From NCBI GenBank assembly GCA_964347945.1, contig CAYGAW010000213.1:1-58644 (forward strand): a stretch of DNA of 58,644 nucleotides, read 5' to 3'. The stretch's first letter is position 1, and the number at the start of each line of letters is the position of its first letter. The notes under the pieces were generated by a model. It made no database searches and had not been told where the DNA came from. It saw nothing but the letters and a program-made list of their open reading frames with translations. This document shows positions 16,844 through 25,033 of the stretch, one piece after another. A program made the position numbers and the translations under genes. The stretch comes from CAYGAW01 sp964347945 (GTDB lineage Bacteria; Chloroflexota; Anaerolineae; UBA7937; B3-Chlor).

Positions 16844-18748
16844 CTATATGTCCAGGTTGCGCACGGTCTTGGCGTGCGTCTGGATAAAACGTTTGCGCGG
16901 CGGGACGGCGGGACCCATCAACTTGTCGAATGTGCTGTCGGCCTTGACGGCATCCTCGATGTCAACCTGCAGCAGAGTTCTGGACTCCGGGTTCATCGTG
17001 GTTTCCCACAGTTGCTCTGGGTTCATCTCCCCAAGGCCTTTGTATCGCTGCATCTGTACCTTCGCCTTGCCTAGTTTCTTCAGCAAACGCTCCTTCTCGT
17101 CCTCGCTGTACACGTAGTGCTGCTTCGACCGGGCACCGATCCGGTAAAGGGGAGGCTGAGCGATGAACAAGTGGCCGTTGGTGATCAACGGTTCCATGTA
17201 CCGGAAGAAGAAGGTGAGGAGCAGAGTGCGGATATGGGCACCGTCAACATCGGCATCGGTCATGACGATGATATGATGGTAGCGCAGGTTGCCCAGGTCG
17301 AAACTGTCCTCGATGCCCGTGCCCAAGGCACTGATGAGCGCCTCGATTTCCCTGTTGCTGAGGATCTTGTCCAGGCGCGCCTTCTCCACGTTGAGGATCT
17401 TCCCTCGCAGCGGTAGAATAGCCTGGAAACGCCGATCTCGACCCTGCTTGGCGGAACCACCTGCCGAATCGCCCTCCACGATGTACAGCTCAGACCGGGA
17501 CGGATCTCGGTCCGAGCAGTCGGCCAGCTTGCCAGGCAGGGTCATGCTCTCCAGTGCGCTCTTGCGTACCACTAGGTCGCGAGCCTTGCGAGCCGCAGCC
17601 CGAGCGCGCGATGCTACAAGGCATTTCTCTACGATCGCCTTGGCGGCGCGGGGGTCCTCCTCCATGAAAGTGGACAGCGTATCTGATACTACTGACTCAA
17701 CCAATCCCTTGACCTCAGCGTTGCCCAGCTTGGCCTTGGTCTGGCTCTCGAACTGTGGATCTGTCAACTTCACACTGAGGATGGCAGTCAATCCCTCACG
17801 CACGTCCTCGCCACTGAAGTTGGGATCATTCTCCTTCAATAGACTGTGCTTTCGCGCATAGTCATTGATGCTGCGTGTCAGAGCCGAGCGGAAGCCGGTG
17901 AGATGGGTGCCTCCGTCCACGGTATTGATGTTGTTCGCGAAGGCGTGGATCGATTCGGCGTAGCCGTCCGTGTATTGCAGTGCGGCCTCCACAACAGAGC
18001 CACTCAGCTCTTTTTCGACATGAATGGGCTCGTGCAAGGCGTGTCTGTTCCAGTTCAGCCGGCGAACGAATGAGACGATTCCGCCCTCGAAGTAATAGGT
18101 TCGCTGCTGCCCCGTGCGTTCGTCGTGGAAGATGATGGTCAGACCCTTGGTCAGGAATGCCATCTCCCGAAACCGCTGGGCCAAGGCTGGGAACTTATAG
18201 TCGATAGTCTTGAAGATCTCCCTGTCGGGTAGGAAGGTGGTCTTGGTGCCCGTGCCTTTGACCTTGTTGCTGACCACTTTTACTTTGGATACTGGCACAC
18301 CTCGCTCGTAGCGCTGGAAGTATCTCTTGCCGTCTCGCTTGACCTCGACCTCCAGCCATTCGGCCAGAGCGTTGACTGCGGAAACTCCGACTCCGTGCAG
18401 GCCGCTGGCCACTTTGTATCCTCCACCGCCGAACTTAGCACCCGAGTGTAGAACAGTATGGACCACTTCCAGAGCGGATTTGCCGGTCTGAGGGTGCACC
18501 TCCACAGGTATGCCACGACCGTTGTCTACCACGGTCACGGTGTTGTCCTCATGGATGGTGATTCTGATTTCGTCGCAGGCCTCAGCGAGGGCCTCGTCAA
18601 CGGAGTTATCGGTGACTTCGTAGATCAGATGGTGCAGGCCACGTACATCGGTACTGCCCACGTACATCCCAGGCCGACGCCGTACTGCTTCAAGACCCTC
18701 AAGAATCTCTATGTCAGAGGCCTTGTAGGTGAGATCGTCCTGTGCCAC
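16844..18748 (-). CDS. gyrB: DNA gyrase subunit B
   Basis: The 634-residue protein is the ATPase subunit of the A2B2 type II topoisomerase that introduces negative supercoils. It has the GHKL ATP-binding domain (NSVDEALAE, DNGRGIPVEVHP, GLHGVGVSAVNALAE), the transducer domain, the TOPRIM domain with EGDSAGGSAKQGRDR and MTDADVDGAHI for magnesium, and a C-terminal QMQRYKGLGEMNPEQLWETTMNP. Length matches gyrases lacking the proteobacterial insert. Start GTG 18748 follows AGGAGG at a rather long distance. ParE cannot be fully excluded, but the overall pattern favours GyrB. Confidence 0.95.
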   Translation of the reverse strand: MAQDDLTYKASDIEILEGLEAVRRRPGMYVGSTDVRGLHHLIYEVTDNSVDEALAEACDEIRITIHEDNTVTVVDNGRGIPVEVHPQTGKSALEVVHTVLHSGAKFGGGGYKVASGLHGVGVSAVNALAEWLEVEVKRDGKRYFQRYERGVPVSKVKVVSNKVKGTGTKTTFLPDREIFKTIDYKFPALAQRFREMAFLTKGLTIIFHDERTGQQRTYYFEGGIVSFVRRLNWNRHALHEPIHVEKELSGSVVEAALQYTDGYAESIHAFANNINTVDGGTHLTGFRSALTRSINDYARKHSLLKENDPNFSGEDVREGLTAILSVKLTDPQFESQTKAKLGNAEVKGLVESVVSDTLSTFMEEDPRAAKAIVEKCLVASRARAAARKARDLVVRKSALESMTLPGKLADCSDRDPSRSELYIVEGDSAGGSAKQGRDRRFQAILPLRGKILNVEKARLDKILSNREIEALISALGTGIEDSFDLGNLRYHHIIVMTDADVDGAHIRTLLLTFFFRYMEPLITNGHLFIAQPPLYRIGARSKQHYVYSEDEKERLLKKLGKAKVQMQRYKGLGEMNPEQLWETTMNPESRTLLQVDIEDAVKADSTFDKLMGPAVPPRKRFIQTHAKTVRNLDI

Positions 18749-18783
18749 TTGCTGCGCTTTGACCTCCTTTGTTTTCTCTCCTT

Positions 18784-18812
18784 ATTCTACCACATTTGCA
18801 GCATTTTGAAAA
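18784..18812 (-). promoter_or_regulatory. Probable promoter of gyrB
   Basis: On the minus strand TAGAAT (18784-18789) is preceded after 17 bp by TTTTCA (18807-18812). It lies about 35 bp before the gyrB start codon. Confidence 0.5.
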
Positions 18813-18842
18813 GCTGCGCAACTGTACGGCGGTCGAGCGACA

Positions 18843-18858
18843 CTACTATATCTAGTAG
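18843..18858. repeat. Short inverted repeat between gyrB and the exosortase gene
   Basis: CTACTA and TAGTAG flank four bases (TATC) in the divergent intergenic region, just upstream of the gyrB promoter. It is operator-like, but no binder can be named. Confidence 0.35.
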
Positions 18859-18983
18859 CTCCAGAGGCGATTTGTGCCATATGTTGTGGCCGGTGGCATC
18901 TGGCGGCGGACGGTGTGCCCGGCACCGAAGTCGTGTCCGGGCAGCACAGCTTGGGCAGCGTGTGGGGTCAATTATCCATAGGT

Positions 18984-19013
18984 TTGACACAGCATGTATC
19001 CGAATGCTATACT
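18984..19013 (+). promoter_or_regulatory. Sigma-70 promoter of the exosortase operon
   Basis: A perfect TTGACA (18984-18989), an 18-bp spacer and TATACT (19008-19013) lie 37 bp upstream of the exosortase start codon. Confidence 0.7.
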
Positions 19014-19050
19014 GTAGTGTGGCCGCAATAGGATGTGAGGCTCAATCGGG

Positions 19051-19884
19051 ATGAGGACCGCGATACGGGACATCGTTGCAGGAGTGATCATCCTCGGTCT
19101 GGTGGTGCTACTCTTCTCGTCCACTCTTGCCTGGCTGGTCTACAACTGGATGAACAACTCGTACTATTCTCACGGCTTCTTGGTGCCATTGATTTCTGGG
19201 TTCTTCCTGTGGCGCCGAAGGGACGCCCTCGGACGAGAAGGGCGCGAGCCCGACACCTTGGGCCTGATCCCGCTGGCGCTGGGTTTGGTGGCCTTCTTGG
19301 TTGCGCAGGTTTGGCAAGCTTATCACCTCTCTGGCTTCGCTTTCGTGCTGCTCCTCTCGGGGCTTGCGCTCTACTTCTTGGGAGAGAAGGCCACGCGGCG
19401 CATCGCCTTTCCTTTGGCCTTTCTGCTGTTCATGATTCCTTTGCCGTTCATCAACCGCCTCAGCCCCGCCTTGGAGTCGTTCACGGCCACGATGTCGACC
19501 TCCCTCGTCAGCCTACTGGGCATACCCGCCAGCAACATAGGTTCTCAGATTCAACTCCCGAATTCCAGCTTCGTCGTCGGTGCGGCTTGTAGTGGGCTGA
19601 ACTCGGTGGTGGCTTTGGCCACGCTGGTTGTGATATTCGTCTACATCGTTGAGGGTTCCCCTCGTGGCAAGATCTTTCTCCTGGCGATGGCGATTCCCAT
19701 CGCCGTTGTGGCCAACATCTTCCGCGTGTCTTCCTTGTTTGTGATTGCCCATCTTTTCGGAGCCGAGGCCGGCATGACATACTTCCACGACTACTCCAGT
19801 CCCGTGCTATTCTTGCTGGCTTTCGCGTTGCTGATTCTGGTTAGCAGGTTGGTTGGGTGCTCAGAGATAAGGCGCGATATCTGA
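19051..19884 (+). CDS. Exosortase (archaeosortase/exosortase family)
   Basis: The 277-residue protein has about eight membrane segments and the full exosortase catalytic triad. Cys180 lies in AACSGLNS, Arg225 in NIFRVSS and His246 in YFHDYSS; the N-terminal YSHGFLVPLI signature is also present. Exosortases are membrane transpeptidases that cut C-terminal PEP-CTERM-like sorting signals from exported proteins and attach or release the proteins at the surface. The gene overlaps the next gene by 28 bp, so the two are coupled. No PEP-CTERM-like substrate is seen in this window; targets must be elsewhere or use another signal. Confidence 0.9.
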   Translation: MRTAIRDIVAGVIILGLVVLLFSSTLAWLVYNWMNNSYYSHGFLVPLISGFFLWRRRDALGREGREPDTLGLIPLALGLVAFLVAQVWQAYHLSGFAFVLLLSGLALYFLGEKATRRIAFPLAFLLFMIPLPFINRLSPALESFTATMSTSLVSLLGIPASNIGSQIQLPNSSFVVGAACSGLNSVVALATLVVIFVYIVEGSPRGKIFLLAMAIPIAVVANIFRVSSLFVIAHLFGAEAGMTYFHDYSSPVLFLLAFALLILVSRLVGCSEIRRDI

Positions 19885-20606
19885 TCGTAATTGTGCTTCT
19901 GCTCGGGGCCCTGGGCGGGTGGCTGGTTATCTCCCAGGGGCTCGTTTCGGCGCCCGGTGAAGCTCCCACCGAAACCGCGGAGACCTTGAATCCTGACGCC
20001 GGCAGAGAAGCTACCCATGTGGTCATCGTCGATGTGGAAGGCTGGTATCGTCGAACTTCCCATGAGCGGGCCTTAGCCACGGCTGTGGACTTCACGCTGC
20101 GAGAGGATCTGTTCGACGGCATTCCCAAGGAGATGGGGCGGTGGCGCTCGGACAGCGGAGACTCGCCCATGGGGGCCGTGGTTGATGAGTGGTATGGGAA
20201 CCCTGAGGTCGCCGTTACCCGTGCGTACAGCAACGACCAGGGCGATCGACTATTCCTGTCTATCATCGGCAGTAGGGGTGGCGAGAGCTTCCACCTTTTC
20301 GAACATACTGCGCTGACGTGCTACCCGGGCAGCGGGTGGCGCATCGTGGATGTGGGACTGGAGCGCATAGAGATCGGTGATTCGTCGGTGAGCGTGCAGC
20401 GTGTCGTGACCGAGAAGAACCAGGTGAGGCGTATCACTCTCTACTGGTATCTGTGGACCGACCCCGAGCGGGACCCCGAGAACGGCGTGCTCTCCGTGAC
20501 CCTCCATGCCGATGTTGCCAGTTCCGACGAGGAGACTGCGGAGGCCCTAGAGGAGTTTTTCCGGCTTCTATTCCCCACTGTGATGCCCTGGCGTCGGCTT
20601 GGATAA
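19857..20606 (+). CDS. EpsI-like exosortase-associated protein
   Basis: The 249-residue product has an N-terminal membrane anchor (YLIVIVLLLGALGGWLVI). An EpsI/DUF3485-type domain follows, with the recognisable IPKEMGRWRSD and the hallmark HTALTCYPGSGWRIVD around residue 155. EpsI domains are found next to, or fused to, exosortases and act in the same surface-sorting or exopolysaccharide route; their biochemical job is not settled. The start lies inside the end of the exosortase gene, and a GTG or TTG slightly different from 19857 is possible. It is probably the last gene of the exosortase operon. Confidence 0.82.
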   Translation: MLRDKARYLIVIVLLLGALGGWLVISQGLVSAPGEAPTETAETLNPDAGREATHVVIVDVEGWYRRTSHERALATAVDFTLREDLFDGIPKEMGRWRSDSGDSPMGAVVDEWYGNPEVAVTRAYSNDQGDRLFLSIIGSRGGESFHLFEHTALTCYPGSGWRIVDVGLERIEIGDSSVSVQRVVTEKNQVRRITLYWYLWTDPERDPENGVLSVTLHADVASSDEETAEALEEFFRLLFPTVMPWRRLG

Positions 20607-20752
20607 TCTTCTTCGCCAGAATGTGTGGAAATTCGCTCGCACCGATGTCTCGCGTTTGCCCAAATGCGGCTTGAGTCCGTGGGCAGGTAGGCCCGGTCGC
20701 GCCTGGTTGTTGACCTTGGTCGTAGCCCGCCTGTCACTGTCTGTGGAACATC

Positions 20753-23700
20753 ATGAACGGGGAAGCCTTGATTGTCAGGACTAAGGTCCTGGTGCCCAGA
20801 AAGCGGCAGGATCTCCTCCGTCGGGCGAGGCTCGTGGATTTCATCCACGAGCACATTGACCGCAAGCTGATCCTCATCTCCGCCTCGGCAGGCTACGGCA
20901 AGACTTCGCTTCTCATTGACTACGCCCACGACACCGACCTACCGGTCTGTTGGTATTCCCTCGACCAGGCGGATCGCGATCCTAGAGTGTTCCTTGAATA
21001 TCTTGTGGCCTCTATCAGAGAACGTTTTCCGCAATTCGGCGGGAGGACTCTGGCCGCATTGCAGGAGGGGGTGCGAACCGAGGGACTGAGGCCCGTCGTG
21101 GGCGCTATGGTAAATGAGATCTACGACATCATCCCCGACTATTTCGCTCTGGCTATTGATGATTTCCACCTCGCCGGCGAGTCAGACGAACTGACGGCCC
21201 TGCTGAGCTTCCTGCTTCGCCGTCTGCCCGAGAACTGTCATATCTTGCTGGCCAGCAGGACGACGACGCCAGGCCTTCCTATCATAGAGCTGATGGCTCA
21301 TCAGGAACTGGCGGGCTTAGGCAACGAGGATCTGAAGTTCACCGCCGATGAGATTCAAAGATTGCTGCGACAGAATCACAATCTGGATCTGCCGTCCAAG
21401 GAGGCCGAGAGGTTGGCTCGGCAATCCGAGGGCTGGATTACCGCGATTCTTCTTACCACCCATACGCTTTGGAAGGGGTTGTTGCGGACGATGGCGCGCG
21501 CGCAGGGGGATGATAGCCAGATATTTGCCTACCTGGCGCGCGAGGTATTGGAGCACCAAGCAGAGGAGGTGCAGAGTTTCCTCAAGGGTTCCTCTGTCCT
21601 GCAGCGGATGACCCCGGCGCTCTGTGACGAACTACTGGGGCTGGACAACTCGGCAGAAATGCTCACTCTGCTGGAGGACAAGAACCTATTCGTCTCAAGG
21701 CTGGAAGGCGATGGAGAGGACTGGTTCCGCTACCACCTGCTTTTCCAGGAATTCCTGCAAGCCAAGCTCCGGGAGGAGACGGATCTCTACCTCAATCTAC
21801 ATCTCAACGCCGGCAGCATCTTCGAGGTACAGGAGGATTGGGATTGGGCGATCAGGCACTATCTAGAGGCCGAGGCCTATGAACATGCCGGGAGGTTGGT
21901 CGAGACTGTTGCTGCCTGGGCCTTCAAGTCAGGCAGGTGGAGCAGCCTGTTGTCTTGGACAGAGTCGCTTACGGGGAAAGCAAGCCCTTCACCGTGGATA
22001 TACTTCTGGCAGTCCAAGGTGTTCACCGACTCGGGGCGACTGGATGAGGCAATCCGTGCCTTGGAGATGGCAATGGAGGGGTTCTCGGAGAGAGAAGACC
22101 AGTTGGGAACGGTCAGGGCGGTGTTGGAGGAGAGCTACCTCCATCGACTGCGAGCGGAGTATGACCAAGCCATAGCCAAGGCTGAGGAAGTGCTTCGCAT
22201 GACGGACGGTGACCAGGACGGCGCCGTGGTCGGCTTGGCCCATCGATACCTGGGCATATGCTACGGATTGCTGGGCCAGCTGGATGAAGGGTTGGCGCAA
22301 CTCGAGGAAGCCCTAGGATGCTTCGAGCGCCTGGATGACGAATACAACGTCGCCATGACTTTACACGACATGGGCACGATCCACTTGTCCGTAGATGATG
22401 AGAAGTTCCTGGACTACTCTCGCAAGGCTCTGGCTCACTGGCGGCGGCTTGGCACCAAGGGCCCCCTGGCCACAACTCTCAACAACATAGGGGTTGGTCA
22501 CTATCGCCAAGGCAGGTTCGACGAAGCGCTGACCGCTCTTCAAGAGGCTCTGGAGGAGAGCCAGGCTATGGGACTGCGGCGCCCGCAGGCCTATGCCCAG
22601 GCCACCATAGGCGATGTGCATCGCGCTAGGCGGGAGTACGCATCGGCACAGATAGCCTATGAGGAGGCACTGGTCTTGGCAGAGGAAGCAAGCGAGGGCT
22701 TTCTGGTAAACTACCTGCAAGATGCACTGGGCAATCTGGAGCGGGTGCTCGGCAATTATGAGAAGGCAGAGGATCTCATACGCAGTGCGCTGGAGAAGGG
22801 CTATGAGCACGGTTCGGACCAGGAGGTGGCGAGGTCACTGATCTCGCAAGGGATCCTACTCCACGTGGGGGAGAGGGACGAGCAGGCGCTGAGGACGCTG
22901 CGACAAGCCGTCGACATTCTCCAGAAACTGGGCGTCAAGCAAGAGCTGGCCAAGGCGCAGTTCCATCTGGCCAGCGTCCTGCTCTCTCAGCGCCAGGCGA
23001 GCGAGGCGGTGCTGAACCTCGAGATGGCCCTCGACATCCTATCCCACGCCGGCTTTGACCCGCTACTCTTGGACGAGGGGACGGGAAGCCGTCCCTTGCT
23101 CGAGTACGTCATCCGGGAGAGGCTCATGGCGAAACACGCGGTTTGGCTGAGGAACCTTCTGTTGCGCACCGAGCCTCCCACAGAACTCGCCGAGATCACG
23201 CCAGACGAGCCCAGCTCCGGGACGCTTGAATTCCTCGGACTGGGCTCCTCTGTGATTCGTCGGAATGGCAAGGCCGTCGAAGCACGAGAGCTTCGGCTGG
23301 GTGCTAAGAGAATGCTCTTCTTCTTCCTGGCGCACCCGGTGGCGACGAAAGAGCAGATAGTAGCTGCCCTGTGGCCAGACTTGTCTGTGGCCAAGGCGCA
23401 CAGCACCTTTCACTTCTACCTCTTTCAAGTGCGGCGCGTTCTCGGAGGGACGGATGCCATCACTTATCGGGGAGGGGCGTACAGGCTTGAGTCAAGGGTG
23501 CACGTGTATGACGTCGAGGAGTTCCAGAGGGCCTTGGCGAAGGCGGAGAAGGCAAGAGGATCGGAGCGGGAGCGATACCTCCGGGAGGCAGTCTCGCTGT
23601 ACCAGGGGGACTATCTGGAGGACGTCTATGCGGATTGGACCACGTCGTTAAGGGCTTCATTGCAGCGGCAATACTCTCGGGCGGTGGAGGAATTGGCGAG

Positions 23701-23941
23701 GCACTATCATCAAGGGGGCAGGACTGAGGAGGCCGTGAAGTGTTACCGTAACCTCCTAGACAGGGATCCGCTGCGCGAGGACATCCACCGCCAGGTGATC
23801 CGCGGTCTTGCCCTGATGGGTGATCACGCTGCGGCGATACGACAGTATGAAGAACTGCGTAGAACGCTGGCAGAGTTCGGAGCGGAACCTTCGACGGAGA
23901 CCCTCGAGCTGTACGAAGACTTGCTGACAGGTGCCGACTGA
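20753..23941 (+). CDS. STAND ATPase / TPR / SARP-type transcriptional regulator
   Basis: The 1062-residue protein has three parts. A MalT-like NTPase is N-terminal, with Walker A ISASAGYGKTS (residues 43-52) and a Walker B-like ALAIDDFHL near 136. Tetratricopeptide-like repeats cover roughly 350-800. The C-terminus holds a winged-helix DNA-binding domain (about 823-915, with TKEQIVAALWPD and FHFYLFQVRRVLGG) followed by a bacterial transcriptional activation (BTAD) domain (920-1062). Such proteins sense an inducer through the NTPase/TPR part and activate promoters with tandem repeats, as SARP regulators do. A tandem repeat of this type lies 21 bp after its stop codon. No LuxR HTH is present in the protein itself. 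Confidence 0.9.
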   Translation: MNGEALIVRTKVLVPRKRQDLLRRARLVDFIHEHIDRKLILISASAGYGKTSLLIDYAHDTDLPVCWYSLDQADRDPRVFLEYLVASIRERFPQFGGRTLAALQEGVRTEGLRPVVGAMVNEIYDIIPDYFALAIDDFHLAGESDELTALLSFLLRRLPENCHILLASRTTTPGLPIIELMAHQELAGLGNEDLKFTADEIQRLLRQNHNLDLPSKEAERLARQSEGWITAILLTTHTLWKGLLRTMARAQGDDSQIFAYLAREVLEHQAEEVQSFLKGSSVLQRMTPALCDELLGLDNSAEMLTLLEDKNLFVSRLEGDGEDWFRYHLLFQEFLQAKLREETDLYLNLHLNAGSIFEVQEDWDWAIRHYLEAEAYEHAGRLVETVAAWAFKSGRWSSLLSWTESLTGKASPSPWIYFWQSKVFTDSGRLDEAIRALEMAMEGFSEREDQLGTVRAVLEESYLHRLRAEYDQAIAKAEEVLRMTDGDQDGAVVGLAHRYLGICYGLLGQLDEGLAQLEEALGCFERLDDEYNVAMTLHDMGTIHLSVDDEKFLDYSRKALAHWRRLGTKGPLATTLNNIGVGHYRQGRFDEALTALQEALEESQAMGLRRPQAYAQATIGDVHRARREYASAQIAYEEALVLAEEASEGFLVNYLQDALGNLERVLGNYEKAEDLIRSALEKGYEHGSDQEVARSLISQGILLHVGERDEQALRTLRQAVDILQKLGVKQELAKAQFHLASVLLSQRQASEAVLNLEMALDILSHAGFDPLLLDEGTGSRPLLEYVIRERLMAKHAVWLRNLLLRTEPPTELAEITPDEPSSGTLEFLGLGSSVIRRNGKAVEARELRLGAKRMLFFFLAHPVATKEQIVAALWPDLSVAKAHSTFHFYLFQVRRVLGGTDAITYRGGAYRLESRVHVYDVEEFQRALAKAEKARGSERERYLREAVSLYQGDYLEDVYADWTTSLRASLQRQYSRAVEELARHYHQGGRTEEAVKCYRNLLDRDPLREDIHRQVIRGLALMGDHAAAIRQYEELRRTLAEFGAEPSTETLELYEDLLTGAD

Positions 23942-23961
23942 GGATTGTTGGCTGGCATCTG

Positions 23962-23995
23962 AGCTAAACATTAGCTAAACCCTCCTCGTTATACT
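23962..23995 (+). promoter_or_regulatory. SARP-like operator: 11-bp-period direct repeat upstream of a -10 box
   Basis: AGCTAAAC occurs at 23962-23969 and again at 23973-23980, one helical turn apart. After nine bases comes TATACT (23990-23995). No good -35 box exists. SARP regulators are known to bind heptamer direct repeats with an 11-bp period whose downstream copy ends about 8 bp before the -10 box, in place of a -35 box. The adjacent gene encodes a SARP-type regulator, so autoregulated control of the downstream genes is a fair inference. Confidence 0.6.
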
Positions 23996-24024
23996 TTAAT
24001 CAAAATGAGCGAGGAGGTTTTTTT
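23981..24024 (+). terminator. Rho-independent terminator overlapping a promoter and a ribosome-binding site
   Basis: CCTCCTCG (23981-23988) and CGAGGAGG (24010-24017) form a perfect eight-base stem, followed by seven T residues (24018-24024). It should end transcripts coming from the SARP gene. The loop contains the TATACT -10 box, and the downstream arm contains AGGAGG, which serves as ribosome-binding site for the ATG at 24028. Confidence 0.75.
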
Positions 24025-24027
24025 GCT

Positions 24028-24150
24028 ATGAAGCGGTTGGCATCCTATCTCACGGCGCGGAATGTCAAGATAGCTTGGTTTGTCATCACCCTTATCGCAC
24101 TGGCTGCGGCTGCTGGCGCTCCGGCGGCCTACGGCGGCGGAGGAGGATAG
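24028..24150 (+). CDS. 40-residue hydrophobic peptide ending in five glycines
   Basis: This small gene has a clear ribosome-binding site: AGGAGG, part of the terminator arm, ends ten bases before the ATG with a T-tract between. The peptide starts basic (MKRLASYLTARNVK), continues with a hydrophobic helix (IAWFVITLIALAAAAGAPAA) and ends YGGGGG. It looks like a signal or anchor segment with a plausible cleavage site after APA or PAA, which would release a tiny glycine-rich peptide. I do not recognise a family. It lies between the SARP-type regulator and the DUF5317 gene, nine bases before the latter, and is probably cotranscribed with it. A signalling peptide is a hypothesis only. Confidence 0.6.
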   Translation: MKRLASYLTARNVKIAWFVITLIALAAAAGAPAAYGGGGG

Positions 24151-24159
24151 GCCTTGTAA

Positions 24160-24747
24160 ATGATTCTCATCGCCCTGTGCCTCGTTTTTCTGCTGGGGCT
24201 GATGGCGGCGGGAGGCAGGGTCAGCGATCTTGCGCAGATCAAGATCAGGCGGGGATGGCTGGCCCCTCTCGCTTTTCTTATGCAGGCCTACCTCATTTTC
24301 GTCCCTGCCGAGACAGCTGGAGGGTTGCTGAGCAGCAGGTCTCTGATCCTGATCGTCTCTAACTGTCTGCTGTTCGTGGTCATCTGGCAGAACCGTGAGC
24401 TCGAGGGAGTGAAGCTTATCGGCCTGGGACTGCTGCTCAACTTCGTTGTGATAGTGCTGAACGGTGGCTTCATGCCTATCACTCCCGAAGCCTTGATCCA
24501 GACAGGCCACGATAGCTATGCGCCCCAGCTGGAGACAGGGTATCGGGTGGCGCGTACGAAGAACGTCATACTGGAGCCGGGGGAGACGAGGCTGTGGTTT
24601 CTGTCGGATATCCTGATCTTGCCCAGGCCTTTTCCCATCCCTTCTGCGGTGAGCGTGGGAGACCTTGTGATCGCAGCAGGGGTGTTCTTCTTCCTGCGGG
24701 CGGCCATGTTTAGCAAGGCTCCCTTGAGTTTGACACAAACACGCTAG
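24160..24747 (+). CDS. DUF5317-type membrane protein
   Basis: The 195-residue product has about five hydrophobic segments: an N-terminal one, APLAFLMQAYLIFV, LILIVSNCLLFVVIW, LIGLGLLLNFVVIVLNG and a final VGDLVIAAGVFFFLRAAMF. Between them are GGFMPITPEAL and LWFLSDILILPRPFPIPSAVSVGD, which I recognise as the DUF5317 pattern. Its function is unknown. It follows the 40-residue peptide gene closely and precedes the small NHLP-like gene by ten bases, which points to one transcription unit. It could be a membrane partner or processor for one of the small peptides, but there is no direct evidence. Confidence 0.75.
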   Translation: MILIALCLVFLLGLMAAGGRVSDLAQIKIRRGWLAPLAFLMQAYLIFVPAETAGGLLSSRSLILIVSNCLLFVVIWQNRELEGVKLIGLGLLLNFVVIVLNGGFMPITPEALIQTGHDSYAPQLETGYRVARTKNVILEPGETRLWFLSDILILPRPFPIPSAVSVGDLVIAAGVFFFLRAAMFSKAPLSLTQTR

Positions 24748-24757
24748 GAGATGAATG

Positions 24758-25033
24758 ATGTCTGATCACACTCTAAACAACATCATGTGTCTAGCCCTCA
24801 TAGATGGCAAGTTCCGCCATACATTGTTGACCGATGCCGCAACTGTCCTTAGCGACTTCGACCTTGATGCGGAGGAGCAGGACATACTAAAGGCGATCAA
24901 GGCCGATTCGGTCACGGAGTATGCCCGGAAGCTCCATACCTGGATGGCGGAGAGGAGAGGGGGCAACGGCTACCATAGAACTTACGAGCCCAGGGGCTTG
25001 ATGAACAGATTGTTCTTGACCTCTGTCGACTAA
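24758..25033 (+). CDS. Small protein resembling NHLP/Os1348-type leader peptides with a Gly-Gly site
   Basis: The 91-residue product begins with a helix pattern, FRHTLLTDAATVLSDFDLD followed by AEEQDILKAI. This resembles the nitrile-hydratase-leader-like (NHLP/Os1348/Franean1_4349) peptide families. Further on it has RRGG near residue 68, like a double-glycine leader cleavage site, leaving a core of about 22 residues (NGYHRTYEPRGLMNRLFLTS and two more). ATG 24758 has GGAG seven bases upstream; an ATG one codon earlier is equally open. No modification enzyme, C39 peptidase or transporter lies next to it, so a ribosomal peptide product is not shown. The family likeness is from pattern only. Confidence 0.5.
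   Translation: MSDHTLNNIMCLALIDGKFRHTLLTDAATVLSDFDLDAEEQDILKAIKADSVTEYARKLHTWMAERRGGNGYHRTYEPRGLMNRLFLTSVD

Noticed and set aside
24028..24150. The 40-residue peptide as an exosortase substrate
   Set aside because: Exosortase signals are C-terminal helices followed by basic residues. Here the helix is central, the basic residues are N-terminal and the end is glycine.
23989..24738. 249-codon minus-strand frame opposite the 40-residue peptide and DUF5317 genes
   Set aside because: Its composition is rich in Gln, His and Arg, typical of an antisense shadow; the plus-strand genes have membrane segments and a good ribosome-binding site.
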